From contig JADCRB010000124.1 of NCBI GenBank assembly GCA_021464245.1, positions 1 through 64,000 on the forward strand: a stretch of 64,000 nt of DNA, in the 5' to 3' direction. This DNA is from Carallia brachiata (lineage: Eukaryota; Streptophyta; Magnoliopsida; Malpighiales; Rhizophoraceae). The notes beneath the pieces are model-generated. The model did no database searches. It worked only from the letters and a program-made list of their open reading frames with translations, and was not told the origin of the DNA. Both the position numbers and the translations under genes were made by a program. Shown one piece after another: positions 1 to 12,278 of the stretch; the first letter of the stretch is position 1, and every line of letters begins with the position of its first letter.

Positions 1-640
1 CTACCATCTCTCTGTTTTTTTTTCTGTCTCTACTATTCTCTCTACTCATTCTTCCTCTACCCACTCTCTCTCTCTTTTTTCTCCCTCAACCATTCTCTCT
101 GCTCATTCTTTTTTTATCCTCTCTCTCTACCATTCTCTCTCTACTCACTCTCTCTCCTTTTCGCTCTACCGTTCTCTTTACTCCTTCTCTCTCTACTCTC
201 TCTCTCTTTTTTCTTTCTACCATTCTTTATCTATCCACACTCTCTCTTTTTTTTCTCGCACTAACATTCTCTTTATGCCCTCTCTCTCTCTCTATTTTCT
301 CTCTCTAGTATTTTCTCTACTCATTCTCTCTATATCTAAACTCTCTCTTCTTTTTCTTACTTTACCAGTCTCTCCAGTGATTCTCTCTGCCTTTGTCTCT
401 CTCATTTTTCTCTCTCTATCATTCTCTCTACTTATTCTTTCTCTACCATCTCTCTCTCTCTCTTTTCTCTCTCTGCCATTCTCTCTACCCATTCTCACTC
501 TACTCTCTCTCTCTCTCCTTTTTCTCTCTCTACCATTCTCTACTCATTCTCTCTCTATCCTCTCTCTCTCTCCCATTTTTCTCTTTCTACTCATACTCTT
601 TTTACCATTTCCCTCACTATCATTTTTCTATTTACTTTTT
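1..640. repeat. Pyrimidine-rich degenerate satellite or microsatellite
   Basis: The + strand is almost purely C and T. It is built from CTCTCT runs separated by recurring words such as CTACCATTCTCT and CTACTCATTCT at irregular spacings of roughly 30 bp. The open frames across it give Ser/Leu/Phe-rich or Arg/Glu-rich peptides that follow from the base composition, so I do not call genes here. It ends in an A-rich stretch near 650-730. The array may continue beyond the left edge. Confidence 0.85.
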
Positions 641-660
641 TATTTTTATAGAAAAAAATA

Positions 661-3130
661 AAAATTGACATAATAACACAAAAATTCAGTAAACAACAAA
701 AAAATAAAAAATAAAAAATAAAATAAAAAATTGATAGCGTATCCAAACATGTCCTAAAATGCAACTACTTCTTTTTTCATATAATTATATTAAAAATATG
801 AAACAAAAAATAATAAAAATAAAACCTCCAACTAAATAGTATTATTTTATAATTTAAAATGCCAATTTACATAATATAAGTTAAAAAATTTTCTTTCAAA
901 AACCTTTTTAAAAAAAATCAACTCAGTTCCCCGTAAAAGGCATGTGGTTGCATTTTTTCTCTTGCATAGAAGCACACGGATGGCCGACGTGGTATGAAAT
1001 TTCTAATTCCCGCCTTGATACCCAAATCTTCATTTCCTTAATTGAAATTTGAATTTCCTTCGCTTTTCCGTGCCAGTAGCTCGACCACCAGTCGAGTTTT
1101 AGCGATTCTCGTAGGTTTTCCATAATTCTGACCTGTTTTGATCTAATATTGGGCCGATATCGTCTCCTTTTTCCGGGATTCGCGATCAAAAGAGGTAAAC
1201 CTAAGTCAGATGCCAAGAACAACAGGTAGGTTTTCACTTATCATCTTCATTTTTTACATTTTCCGTTTTTCTCCTTTCTTTTTTGCCGTCTTTTGCCTGG
1301 CAGTTTTGTTGTTTATAAGGAGTTATTGTGCAAGAATTGATTTCCGTGGAGCTTGAAATTCTTAGATCTGAAAAATTTTAGCTGTAGAATTATGGGAATT
1401 AAACCTATGGAAAACAAAATTTTAGCTGTAAAACTAACGAAACTCTTGATACGGGCCTTCACCCTAACCAAGCGTTCATTTGTCAGCATGGCAAGGAAAT
1501 TTTGGTATTGTTGACTTGGGCTTCTGATTTTCATATTCATCGCCATGTGCATTTGATTAATCTATCTAAATTTGTGGACCAGTTACAATCCTATATAGGT
1601 GCTTCTCTTGCTCATTTCCGAAGGACACTACTACACGCTCTTACTTGACCGATGAGTACGTATGTGATCAACGGAAGGAACAAGTATCTAGACTTATGTT
1701 TGTCGAATCAGTAACACAATCCCTGCAACGCCTTTCTTGACAGTGATTGCATTTATTGTTGGAACAATCTGTTAGTTCATGATCTACCTTTACGCAAGTT
1801 TTGAACATTATTATTATTATATTTTTTCAGTATTGGTCATAGCCGGTATAGTTGCTAACTTCCTCGTGAGTAGGATTCTAGGATTATGCTCCTTTCTTTT
1901 TTCTTTTACTGTTATGTGTGTGTGATTCGTATCGAAATTTAAGGCAAATTTTTTTTTACATCCCTTAATTGCTAGTGAAGGAAGGAGCAAATCGAGGCAA
2001 AAACATTGTTTGCAGGATCTCCCTTGGAACAGCTTGGACTCTGATCAAGATGATGAGGTTGGTGATGGGACAAATTTGGCTTTTTTTTTTTTTGGGGGAC
2101 GGGCAACTGTTAAGGGATAAGAAATTTTGGCGGCAGCAAAAATTTACTCTATTGACATTTATTGCAGGTTTGTCGTGCCTAAAACATAAAGCTGCTTGAC
2201 GCATCTCTTTTCTCTTGTTTAGTTTTGCTTCAAATTTTCTGTTTTCTACTGAAAGGTTTATTTATATTTGTTGAATACCTACACCTGTGTTTTGGGCTTG
2301 TTGGTTTGTCCAACTGTTCGAGTTTGATGTGCCACTTGTTTTTTAGCATTTCTTCTCTACATGGGTTTGTTCTCTAAAACAGGCTAAGTAATTGGTTTTC
2401 CAATATGTTATTGTTACAAAAATTGTTTAAAGCTGCAGGAAAGATTCTTTTCAACTTTTAACCTTACATATTGGCATGGGATTGTCTTTTCCACTGTTTG
2501 ATGGTCCTCTGACGGTGAAGTGTGTAGTTTGAAATTTTTGTTGTGGCATACGTGCCACGAATATTTGTGTCATGAATTATCTTGTTTGTGCTTGCTTTGG
2601 CTTATGTGATTGCTTGATTGTATTCTCTGTGTGCACGAAGGAGAGAATTTATGCTCATGGCTGTTTGTCCCATGCATTTATGCCTACAAGCATGGGTTTA
2701 GGCACATAAATATGAATATGCATTTATGATATATCTGTCTGTCTAGACATGTGCTGCATTATATGTGCTGGCTACCTGTAACCCTATCTTGATGCTGGAA
2801 TTTTGTATTTGTGAAAGGGGATGTAATTCAGTTTGTAATTCCTTTCTGAGCTTTCTTTATCTCCGGGATGAAAAAAAAATTGGATGGAGCTTTTAGTTTG
2901 AAATAAATCTGGCAAACTAATGCTACAAAGAACTTAATCTAAGGTTTTCTAAACCGTTGATATGACACTATCCATTGACATTGACCATGAGGTGAAACCT
3001 TTGTTATATTATTTCATTTCTGTACCTGCTGCATTTATGTGAATATCTAATCTATTGGTGTTAACTGCTAATTACAATTTTAAATTGTTGACACAAATAG
3101 CCTTTGTCTTGTTGTGATTGAAAATTTAAG
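661..3130. other. Non-coding stretch with UTR-like segments, no supported gene
   Basis: Positions 661-900 are very AT-rich. Positions 930-1250 are more balanced and look like a plant 5' leader: pyrimidine-rich, ending in a possible short exon before an AACAACAG|GTAGG donor-like site near 1228. A TTCCTC|GTGAGT donor-like site also occurs near 1870. No reading frame can be followed across these sites into a recognisable protein. They could be the decayed 5' end of the callose synthase fragment that follows, or an unrelated promoter region. Confidence 0.4.
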
Positions 3131-3582
3131 GAGCTCAGGATAAAGTTGTAGAAAAAGACTCAGATATCTACCTTACAATGCTAATCAGGGAAATCCTAAT
3201 GTATGTTCGCGTGAATTTGTCCATCATCCTTCCCTTTTAATTATGCTTGTGATTCTGTTTTTGCCCTGCGTAGTACAAGGGGCTACCTCGGCCCAAAGAA
3301 TACCTTAAGAAAAAGGACAGACATTCAGGCAATGTTTGGATTCCAGCTGCAAAAATCTGAGAACAATCAGTTCTCAATATATTCTTTTTACTTATGCAAG
3401 TTTATGTCAAAATGCGCTGGTTGAATTTAATTGAATACCAGTATCATTCATGTCCTTTACCTATATTGATAGGCCCATCTTACATGCAGAAGGACAATGC
3501 GGTAAATCAAAGGGAACACTTTATCCTATTCCTTGCAAATATGCACGTACGACAATTTCCAAAACCTGATCAACAACCCAAG
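3131..3582 (+). pseudogene. Callose synthase (glucan synthase-like) pseudogene fragment
   Basis: Three consecutive exon-like blocks match the N-terminal cytosolic region of plant callose synthases. Block 3131-3180 encodes AQDKVVEK and then, after an apparent 1-nt insertion, TQI. Block 3274-3362 reads GLPRPKEYLKKKD and, after another frame change, IQAMFGFQ. Block 3490-3582 is an intact 31-codon exon (KDNAVNQREHFILF through RQFPKPDQQPK) with AG and GT borders. Callose synthases are about 1,900-residue plasma-membrane enzymes that make beta-1,3-glucan. Here the blocks have frameshifts, and the next conserved exon (LDDRAL) is not found downstream. The copy is a non-functional relic. Family assignment rests on the near-identical third block. 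Confidence 0.8.
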
Positions 3583-4371
3583 GTTTGTTCTTTGAAATTC
3601 CTTTTCCAATGGACAATGCTCCTTTAAACTTTGGTTGTTTTCTATAAAACATCTACAGCCAAAGAGCAGATCAAATCATAGCTTACTACCTTGTAGATTT
3701 TAGTTATCATGTTTTGTCTTGATTTTTTTTTTCTTTTAGTTGAGACGAAAAGGGGAACTGGTGAGAGGGAGAATTAGGAGTTGAACCCCATTCTCCTTGT
3801 TGCAATCCTTCCAACCCTTTATATCAGTCCTCAATTGTTCCTTGTTACACAACAAGACAAAGTCCATGGGAGGTCTTGAAAAAGAAAAAGAAAAAAAAAA
3901 TTCACAAAAGAATTGTTTAGGTTGGTGAAGTTGAAATGTCCACCCAACTAGCCTACCCATTCTTTGCTTCTTGGTTTTTCCAAATCATTTCTATTCTTCG
4001 TTGGTCTTTGTTTTGGGGGCTTGCTCGCTCCCACAAGAAGCAACGAGCAAATGAAGTCACTTCTATTTTTGCCTTTTAGTTTCGGTTCAATTTTTGTTCC
4101 GACTCTGCCCAAATAAACACGCCTTCCTAAATTGACACTGAATGTTCTCTCTGTGTGCCTTGGGCTAGGGGGTCTCTCCAAAGACACAATGTCAATGTTG
4201 TCTCAGAGATAGCTTCCCTCTTCCAATCAAGTGAAATTTGCTGCTCTGCCTCGGCAGCAGAGAGCGAGTGCATTTCTTACAGGTGCGATCTCCATTCCCC
4301 TTTTCCTTTTCTTTTGATTGAATTGAACTATCATCATGGTTGTTCTTTTTAAGGTTGGAGGCATTCTTGGC
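3583..4371. other. Decayed or intronic DNA between the callose synthase relic and a retrotransposon
   Basis: I see no continuation of the callose synthase reading frame here. An open stretch at 4155-4281 ends at a TCTTACAG|GTGCGA donor-like site, but I do not recognise the product. The retrotransposon is inserted directly after, at 4372. Confidence 0.35.
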
Positions 4372-4735
4372 TAACAGGATACTAGCGAAAAATAGAGCTG
4401 AAATGTGAAGATAACAGAGAAAAGAGAGGGAGAGAGAGAAAGAGAGAGGAGAGGAAAGAAGAAGAAGGATCTAGACGAAGAGAGAAGAATATTTGGAGAG
4501 AGAAATTAGATAAATCATTCATTCGCGAATTGACTGCCATACATGGACTCACGCTAAACTAAGGGACTGGTTGCCACAAGAGCAAGCCGTTACATCACCT
4601 GTGACTCATACAAACAAAAAGAAAAAACACTACTCACAAACGGACTCCAACAATTGTCCAACCCGCTGACTCTAAAATAACCCAATAACAATAGGCTCAA
4701 ATTATTTATTTATACCAGCGCATTGGTCCCTAACA
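4372..4735 (-). repeat. 3' LTR of the chromovirus
   Basis: This 364-bp copy begins TAACAGGATACTAGC and ends CCCTAACA on the + strand, so on the coding strand it runs TGTTAG to CTGTTA. It is collinear with 9292-9643 apart from substitutions and indels, including about 15 bp near 4666-4681 absent from the other LTR. It contains a GA-rich tract near 4425-4500. A purine tract (AAGGGAATGGGAAT on the minus strand) adjoins it at 4736-4750. Confidence 0.92.
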
Positions 4736-4799
4736 ATTCCCATTCCCTTGAGATTATCCTTGTCCTCAAGGATAGAAATCAAAGTGAGGAAACTGAGCT

Positions 4800-5133
4800 T
4801 GCGTGAAGGTAATGTCTTCCCAAGTGGCTTCCTCAGGAGATAGGTTTGCCCACTGAACAAGGACCTGTGTGACTGGAGCATTCTTTCGCTTAACCATTCG
4901 ACAAGACAAGACTGTTGCGGGTTCAACTCAAAACTGACCATCACTACCAACTATGGCAACTGCTGTGATACCATCTTCCTAGCTTTGACCGCACGCTTCA
5001 AGAGTGAAACGTGGAATACAAGGTGTACAGCAGGTGGCAACTTGAGCTCATAGGCAATCTGTTCGACCCTTTTAATAATTTGATAAGGTCCATAATACTT
5101 GGAGGACAACTTAAGATTGGAAAGGACTGCCAC
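4800..5133 (-). pseudogene. Integrase C-terminus and chromodomain of the chromovirus (decayed)
   Basis: The minus strand at 5133-4951 encodes the module KLSSKYYGPYQIIKRV followed by AVHLVFHVSLLK, typical of the C-terminal end of gypsy integrases. After a frame break, the segment near 4865-4800 reads QVLVQWANL then PEEATWED, the core of a retroelement chromodomain. Chromodomains are thought to bias integration towards particular chromatin marks. Stop codons interrupt this region. Confidence 0.8.
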
Positions 5134-5443
5134 CGTTGTTTGACGGCAAGGCTGGAGCTTGAGGAAAACCCAATCCCCAACATTAAATTCCCGTTCTAAT
5201 CAATGTTTATCTGCAAAAAAATTTCATTGTTTGCTGAGCTTTTAATAACTGATCTTTCAATAAAAAGGACAATACCTGCTGTTCAAGAAAAAACTATGAT
5301 AATGAGGCGGCCTTGGTACTATTTGCCAGCAATACAGCTAGCTGTGGCGGAGCGGTGCCATAAAGAGCTTAATATGGGGACAGTTGGATTGCACTATGGT
5401 AAGAAGTGTTGTACCACCACTTCGCAAGTGGTAGCCACTTTAA

Positions 5444-6074
5444 TCACTGTTTTGGCCGCATAGAACACATGTACCTTAAATAATGTTCCAAGCACTGGTT
5501 GAGACGCTCAGATTGGCCATCGGATTGTGAGTGATAAGCTGAACTGAAATTTAGAGCAGTGCCTTCCAACTTGAATAGCTCAGTCCAAAAATGGCTTACA
5601 AAGACTTTATCACGATCCGACACTATGGGTTGCAGAATGCCGTGCAATTTGAAAATGTGTTCAAAGAACAATTTAGCTACCATGGCAGCAGTATAAGGGT
5701 GGCTCAAGGCAACAAAATGAGCTGACTTGTTGAAACGGTCCACCATGACCCAAATAGTGTCTTGACCTTTGGAATTCGGTAGGCCTGCTATGAAATCCAT
5801 TGGCAAATGTCGCCATTCTTGGTCCGGCGCTGGTAATGGCTGCAAGAGACCAGGGTAAGGAAGGTGCTCCTTTGCAACGTTGACAAACCTCACACTCCAA
5901 TAACCAATCCTGCACCATTTTCTTCATGTGGGGCCAAAAGAAAAATTGTTTCAGGTGATTGTATGTGGCACGGACCCCCGAATGACCCCCAACGATCGAA
6001 TCTTGTAAGGCTTGAATCAGCTTGAGTCGAAGATCCCCACAACTTCCAATATACACCCTATTCTTCTTCCTCAA
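5444..6074 (-). pseudogene. Integrase core of the chromovirus (frameshifted)
   Basis: Two overlapping minus-strand frames cover the integrase. The upstream one (6074-5673) carries the HHCC zinc-binding module, with GGHSGVRATYNHL and CEVCQRCKG. The downstream one (5893-5444) carries the catalytic core with PMDFIAGLP, then IVSDRDKVF and SDGQSERLNQ, which supply the D, D and E positions. The switch between frames is a frameshift, so no intact enzyme is made. Confidence 0.88.
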
Positions 6075-6415
6075 AATGCCCTATACAAAAGAGAACTTGG
6101 AAATTGGTGGTTGTTTCCCTAATATCGCTGCTACCAATTTGGGTATGAGGTATCTCCTTCATAACTATGGTGCACTTCCCCCATCCCCAACGGGACTGCA
6201 GCTAAAACGGCCAAACAGTGCCCTTCTTTCTACCAGGATAGGGCATCTACAACCTTATTTTCAGCTTCTTTCCTGTATACGATGGTATAGTCCAACCCCA
6301 ATAGCTTCGTGATACCTTTTTGTCGGACGTAAGTGTGAAGGCGTTGTTGAAGCAAATGCTTAATACTTTCATGGTTAGTTTTAATAACAAATGACCTTCC
6401 TTCAAGGTAATGACG

Positions 6416-7279
6416 TCACTTGGTTATTGCCATAACTATAGCTAGCAACTCTTTCTCATAAATGGATAAACCCTGATTTTTTAAGCTAAACGGCTTGTTT
6501 AAATACGCCACCAGATGACCCTCCTGAGTCAGCATGGCTTCCATACCATCCTCACATGCATCTATCTCCAAAACGAATGTTTTATTGAAGTCGAGTAAAG
6601 CCAACACTGGAGCATTGCACATGGCCTCCTTAAGCTGCTCAAATGCCAACAAAGCTTGATGACTCCATTTAAAATTATCCTTCCTCAGCATATCCGTCAA
6701 TGGCTTGCTAATAACAGCATAATGGCATATGAATTTGCGATAATACCCACTTAATCCCAAAAATCCCTGCAATCCTTTAAGAGAAGTTGGCAACGGCCAT
6801 TGCCTCATGGCCTCTATCTTTGATGGATCAGTGGATACTCCAGCGGCAGTGATAATATGGCCGAGATACTTAACCTATGTTTGTCCAAATGAGCGCTTGG
6901 ACCTTTTTACATAGTGCAGATGTTCCCTTAGTAGAAGCAAAACCTGTTTTAAATTAGACACATGGTCCTCCATGCTAGCACTATAGACGAGTATGTCATA
7001 AAAAAAAAACAAGCACAAATCTTCGTAATTGAGCAGCAAAAACATGATTCATTAGTGATTGGAAGGTAGCTGGAGCATTTGTAAGACCAAATGGCATTAC
7101 CTTAAACTCGAAATGCCTTGTTGAATGCGGAAGGCTGTTTTGTGGATCTCTTCCTCTATTACCCTGATCTGGTGGTAACCAGCTCGGAGATCCAGCCTGG
7201 AAAATACCTTGGAACCATGAAGCTCATCCAACAAGTCATCAATGATTGGTATTGGAAACTTATCCTTACCGTCATACAT
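6416..7279 (-). pseudogene. Reverse transcriptase and RNase H of the chromovirus (broken)
   Basis: The minus strand at 7279-7097 has the RT palm motif [14 protein letters not shown]. The catalytic YDD box, near 6990-7003, reads YDILVYS: one Asp codon is missing. The segment 6808-6416 carries the connection and RNase H region, with GFLGLSGYYRKFI and VLEIDACEDG. Several stops separate the pieces. The missing catalytic Asp alone would inactivate the polymerase. Confidence 0.85.
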
Positions 7280-7481
7280 TTAGGAGCCTATAATCTACAC
7301 ATAAGCGCTAGGAACCATCATTCTTTTTAACGAGCAACACAGGATAAGCAAATGGACTGTGACTATGGCGAATTAACTCAACTCCCAGCATCTCTTGCAC
7401 TTGCTTATTAATCTCTTCCTTCAAATACTAGGGGTACCTATATGGACAAGCATTGATCAGTTGTAAGGGAATGTGGTGATC

Positions 7482-8039
7482 CTATTCTCTTTGAGGTGGC
7501 AAAGCTTTTGGCTCACTAAACACGTCACTGAATTTGGCTAGCAGGGCTTGTAATTTAGTTGGGACTATGGCTGGTAGTGGAGACGAAATAAGGGTGAAAA
7601 AATGGGCTTGCGATCCATGACCCAATGTGTTGAAAAGAGCTTCAATCTTCCTTTTTGAAACCACTGGTGGGACCAGCTCATGGGCTTGATTTGTTAGAAC
7701 AATTATTTGGTTGCCCCTAGCAAAAGAAAATTGCATGGCCTCACCGTCCACCAGTATAGGCCCAATAAGCCGAACCCAATCTATGCCCAATATTAAATCA
7801 TATGTGCCCACTAAGATTTTCCAAACCTCCATACTAAAATCATGGCTTTGCATTCGCCAACGAAACCACGAGCATTTTTCCGAGCAATTTAGGCGCTGAC
7901 CATTGGCCACCGTAATATCCATCGGTGGTGTGTCTTGAACCTCACAACCCAGCTTTGACGCCTTCTGCACATCTAAGAAGCTATGAGAGCTTCCGGTATC
8001 AATCAGAATTGTCAATGGCTTACGGCTCACAAACCCCAA
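7482..8039 (-). pseudogene. Aspartic protease region of the chromovirus
   Basis: This minus-strand frame contains the retropepsin active-site motif LIDTGSSHSFLDV about 10 residues from its first Met, followed by a region linking protease to reverse transcriptase. Upstream, near 8240-8190, the strand reads CFSCREKYTWGHQC, a retroviral-type zinc knuckle closing gag. This is the longest intact piece of the polyprotein, but frame breaks separate it from both gag and RT. Confidence 0.82.
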
Positions 8040-8437
8040 TAACTAAATTGTATTTTGCCCAGAACTTCCCGAGATTGCATCAAGGGATAGTTCGCCGGTT
8101 TCCTCCTCTTGAACCATAGCCGGCTGATTTTCAATTAATTCTTTGGTATCCTCCACCTCTTGGGTATCCAAAACATGGAGCTGTGGCTTCTTAGAACACT
8201 GGTGTCCCCAAGTATATTTTTCCCTACAACTGAAACAATCACCGGCACGAAGAGCTTCATCCCATGACTTTTTGTTTGGTTGAACTCCTGTTGACTTATG
8301 AGCTTGGATAAGAGCCTAGGAACCCCACGATGATTGCAAATTTGTGCTCGGATTGAATGAAGCTCTAGGCAATTTATTCTTTTTACACAAAACCGCTACT
8401 ACCTGTTCCTGAAGAATGGCTGCCTCATACACCTCTT

Positions 8438-9161
8438 CTAACGTACGGGCTTCATCATCTTAACCATAAGACGAACTTCTTTGTTTAAGCTACCCATGAA
8501 GCTTGAAACGAAATAGGATTTCGTAATAGCTGGGTTAGTGGCCAAAACAAGAGCTCGAAGGTCTTGGAACTGTTCCTGAAACTCGTGAATTGAACTTGTT
8601 TGCTTGAGACGCTTGAACTCTTCAGCGGCATCAGGCATCGATGGATTACCAAATCGACGACTTAGGTCTTCCTTGAACAAGGACCAAGTTGCGGCCAATT
8701 TAGCAAAGATCCAGCCATGGAACCATATATCAGCCTTGCCATCTAAATACATCGCCGCCACCTCAAACTTGCCTCCTCTGCTATTTTATACATCCGAAAA
8801 AAACGCTCACACTTACGGAGCCAACCTCGTGGGTCTTCTTCGTCAAAATGTTGAAGATCTATCTTTGGAGGAGCCCAGATCGGAGCAAAGTTGCGAGTGG
8901 TGAGCTGTTGTCTGGAAAACTGCTCTCCCTTGACTCGATTACAGGCACACGAGGAGTTGGAAGCAACCCACGGCCAGAAGCCATGAGTGGGGAATCGGTC
9001 ATGGCTCCCTTATCCTTAGGATGAGAAGGATCAGGAGGCCGGAGAAGCTCAGCTAACTTTTTGAATGTGGTATGTTGCTCAACCATCATATCCTCCTTTA
9101 TCTGCTTCAAAGAGGACTGCATTAGATCTGAGATTGACTCCAAAATTTGCAGTTTCTCCAT
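8438..9161 (-). pseudogene. Gag (capsid) region of the chromovirus
   Basis: The frame at 9161-8859 encodes the N-terminal, coiled-coil-like part of Gag. The frame at 8761-8438 carries the conserved retrotransposon gag core, with YLDGKADIWFHGW and FKEDLSRRFG then QTSSIHEFQEQF. Between them a shifted frame (near 8875-8770) reads PKIDLQHFDEEDPRGWLRKC. At least two frameshifts therefore interrupt the gene. Confidence 0.85.
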
Positions 9162-9277
9162 GATGCTAGCTAACTGCTGTTCCTAACGGCGCACTTTTTC
9201 GTCCAAGGTTTTGAGACGGGTAGTTTCTGCCGTGGCCGATCCTCGTTTTCTAGCCAGAGTGGGCAAGCCCAAGTACT

Positions 9278-9289
9278 GCTCCGATACCA
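9278..9289 (-). other. Primer-binding site (initiator tRNA-Met type)
   Basis: On the minus strand this reads TGGTATCGGAGC, one base from the usual plant TGGTATCAGAGC complement of the initiator Met-tRNA 3' end. It lies two bases inside the 5' LTR, where minus-strand DNA synthesis would start. Confidence 0.85.
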
Positions 9290-9291
9290 GT

Positions 9292-9643
9292 TAACAGGAT
9301 ACTAGCCAAAAATGGAGCTGAAATGTGAAGATAGCAGCAGAGAAAAGAGAGGGAGAGAGAGAGAGAGAAAGAGAGAGGAGAGGAAAGAAGAAGGATCTAG
9401 ACGAAGAGAGGAAAAATATTTGGAGAGGGAAATTAGATTAATCATTCATTCGCTAATTGACTGCCATACATGGACTCACACTAAAATAAGGGACTGGTTG
9501 CTACAAGAGCAAGCCGTTACATCACCTGTGACTGACACAAACAGAAAGAAAAAACACTACTCACAAACGGACTCCAACAATTGTCCAACCCAATAACGAT
9601 AGGCCCAAATTATTTATTTATACGAGTATATTGGTCTCTAACA
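9292..9643 (-). repeat. 5' LTR of the chromovirus
   Basis: This 352-bp copy is collinear with 4372-4735. On the coding strand it begins TGTTAGAGACCAAT and ends CTGTTA. The GA-rich block near 9345-9430 and a TTATTTATTTATA segment near 9610 are shared with the other LTR. No promoter could be assigned with confidence. Confidence 0.92.
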
Positions 9644-9648
9644 TTGGG

Positions 9649-12232
9649 TTTCTTGACTCATTGCCAATGAAACCCTCCAAACGTGCATCAGTCCAATCTA
9701 AGTGACTCTGGCTTCTGGGTTTAGGTTCCACCCCAATCTTGCCGTCTGATCAGGATTTACAAATTGTAAACGCCTTCTAGCCATCTATTTTTATTTCTCT
9801 TTCCTCTTATTCTCATTCGTTAACATCAACCAAGATAAAACACCTGTTATACTCTGAGGGTTACCAGTCTTAGTTCTGTATTTTCTTGAAACTGAAATCT
9901 GAACTTTCAATTTGTGTGACAAAACATGATTCTTAATTTTGGTTCTTACGCCCGATGGTTATTTTTCAATACCAATCGATCTTATGTGCTGTGACGAAGA
10001 CTTCTTTATATTCTTTTTTCTTGTTTTTTTTAAATTGCAGCCCAGTGGTTTGTGGGTGGCCTCTTATACTTCTGCACTCCTTTTCTTGAATATCAAACAA
10101 GAATAAACAGAGCTTCTTTAAGTGTTAACAAAATCTTTAGCGTTGAATTCTTTAAATACTTCAAAGTGAGCAAGAGGTCCTTTTGGGTTTGAAGCAATCT
10201 TTACTCTTTACTTTTCAGTTACTTATTTGCTTGAAACTAAAGACGGAGGTAAGATGAAGTGTTGGACATTCTCTTTGATGCAACAAAACAATAAGCTTTA
10301 TTTTGGCTTTGACCCCACTGATTACTTCTTAAGCCAACTATCTTTGTTTTCTTGAGATGTTCTTTTTTTAGTTCTGCTTGTTTTAATTTTCTTAAGTAAT
10401 TGGATGATTAATTGCTACAGATTATTCACCTAGTGGTTACTTATGCCTGGTGTCTTTGGCTTGAGTGTGTTATCTACATTCCAGCTGTAGAAGGCTATGA
10501 ACACTAATTCAGTTAATTCGCTAGCTCTTGAGGAAAACTCTTATAACAATTGTTCCTTCATGTTGATTAATGGCTAATATTGTCTTTTTTAACATTTTTT
10601 GATGCATCTCCTTACAGTCTGCTGTTTTGTTTGTTAAAATTTTTTGAAATGGAGTGATGACTCTACTGAATAACGTCCTTTGAACAGTGACTTACAATGT
10701 GTGAAAATATTGCATTCTCCCTACACAAGAGGCAACCACCGAACAATGGAGATTGGAAATCAAGAAACAGCATACTTGGCATTATAGTTTACATGTGTAG
10801 CAATGTCTAGTGTGGTACCGCATTCTCCATCTCGGATGTTAAATCATTATATATCGTGATTCATGGACATGCAGTTGTCAAACTTAAGGCTTGTTTGGAT
10901 TGTGAGAAATTGGTGAGAAAGATAGTTGTGAGAAGAAAAAAGTTTTTTGGATTGATGAGAAATAGAAGAGAAAGAAAATGAGAAAGAAAGTTGAGAGAAA
11001 AAGTTGGTTGGGAGACAACTTACTCCAAGGTTACCCTAATGCTCATATTTCAATCACGTTTCTCTCTGCAAATTTTTCTGATATTCTCTTTCCAATGCAT
11101 GTTCATACTTGTACAGTTGCAACGCAAATAAACATAATTCATAAGAAGTTCAAAAAATTAGCATAATGTTATTAGGTCATTAAAGCAAGTATAATTCTTT
11201 TCTGCAGAACTAAAAAGTCTAATTTTCTGGTGTAATCCTTCATCCCAGACTAAAGTCAGAAGTCCATTTGCATTTTTTGAAATAAATGGTACCTCTATTC
11301 AACACCCACTATTCATGTGATAGCTTAATTTTATGTTTTTGAAATAAATGGCACCTTTATTTGACACCCATACTTCAATGTTCTGTAAAGTTTTTATCAA
11401 AAGTAACTTTATGTTTATATGTAAGCTGATATACCACTGAAACTGGCTCAAAGTAAAGTAGAATATTGTTCAGGCATTTATTGATGCTAGTCCAAGTTGA
11501 GCCCTAAGGCATTCAAACATTTAAAGGAGTCTTCAATCATGCTTGCACATTCAACAAAAATTTTCCCTTTCCATCTTCCAGTTTTGCTTTGTTTTCCATC
11601 ATCTGTTTTGGCAACTGTTTGGTCAGTAAGGGTTAATATCTTTTACAACACGTCAACATCTTTTATAGTCTTTCTGGAAATATCACTGTGGATGCAAATT
11701 GCTACTTGCTCATTTAATGCATATTCTTTGAAGTTTTGCTCATGTTGTTTGAACCTGTGTATAAAATTATTTATTGTTCTATTACCTTTTTGCTCTATTA
11801 TTTTTCTTCCATCTCTTTGTATTTCCTTTGCTCATTGCTTTTCCTCTCTAGATTCCTAAGTAGTAGGTGGGATCAGTGATTGATAACTCTCCATCTTCTG
11901 CAGTAAACATGTTCTGCTGAATCACCAACATGCAGCTTAGATTGCTTTCCCTGCTATAGTTAGATAACTGTTTGAATGCATGTGGGCATCTGTATTAAGT
12001 TATGCCAGTTGAGTCTTAATTTCTGAATGATTATGTACCTATTTCTTTGGTTCATTTTCTTGCATGGGAGTATCTTCTCATGTAGTTTCAGCATGCATCT
12101 TGGTGTGTATGCCACCAAGCTCATTCTTTTATTGTTTCCATAATTTTACAGAGGTGTTGTTGGAGCTGTCAACTTGTACTACCTTTTTCATTGTCGGGTT
12201 CTTTATGAGGGGTACTGACCATTTCAAAGTTG

Positions 12233-12278
<46 letters not shown>

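Larger units (their letters stand above)
4372..9643 (-). mobile_element. Ty3/gypsy chromovirus LTR retrotransposon (Reina-like), full length, decayed
   Basis: The element lies on the minus strand. It has two LTRs, a primer-binding site matching initiator tRNA-Met next to the 5' LTR, a purine tract next to the 3' LTR, and internal domains in the order gag, zinc knuckle, protease, reverse transcriptase, RNase H, integrase, chromodomain. That order defines Ty3/gypsy chromoviruses. The 5.3-kb size and roughly 350-bp LTRs suggest the Reina clade (inference). Flanks are TTGGC at 4367-4371 and TTGGG at 9644-9648, a likely 5-bp target-site duplication with one change. The LTRs differ at roughly twenty bases plus indels, so the insertion is not recent. 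Many stops and frameshifts make it non-autonomous. Confidence 0.93.

Noticed and set aside
275..668. Two overlapping Ser/Leu/Phe-rich open frames and a minus-strand Arg/Glu-rich frame
   Set aside because: They are by-products of the CT-rich satellite; no start context, splice signals or family resemblance.
11497..11859. 120-codon plus-strand frame rich in Phe, Cys and Ser
   Set aside because: It is T-rich DNA giving a hydrophobic peptide, without splice structure or recognisable motifs.
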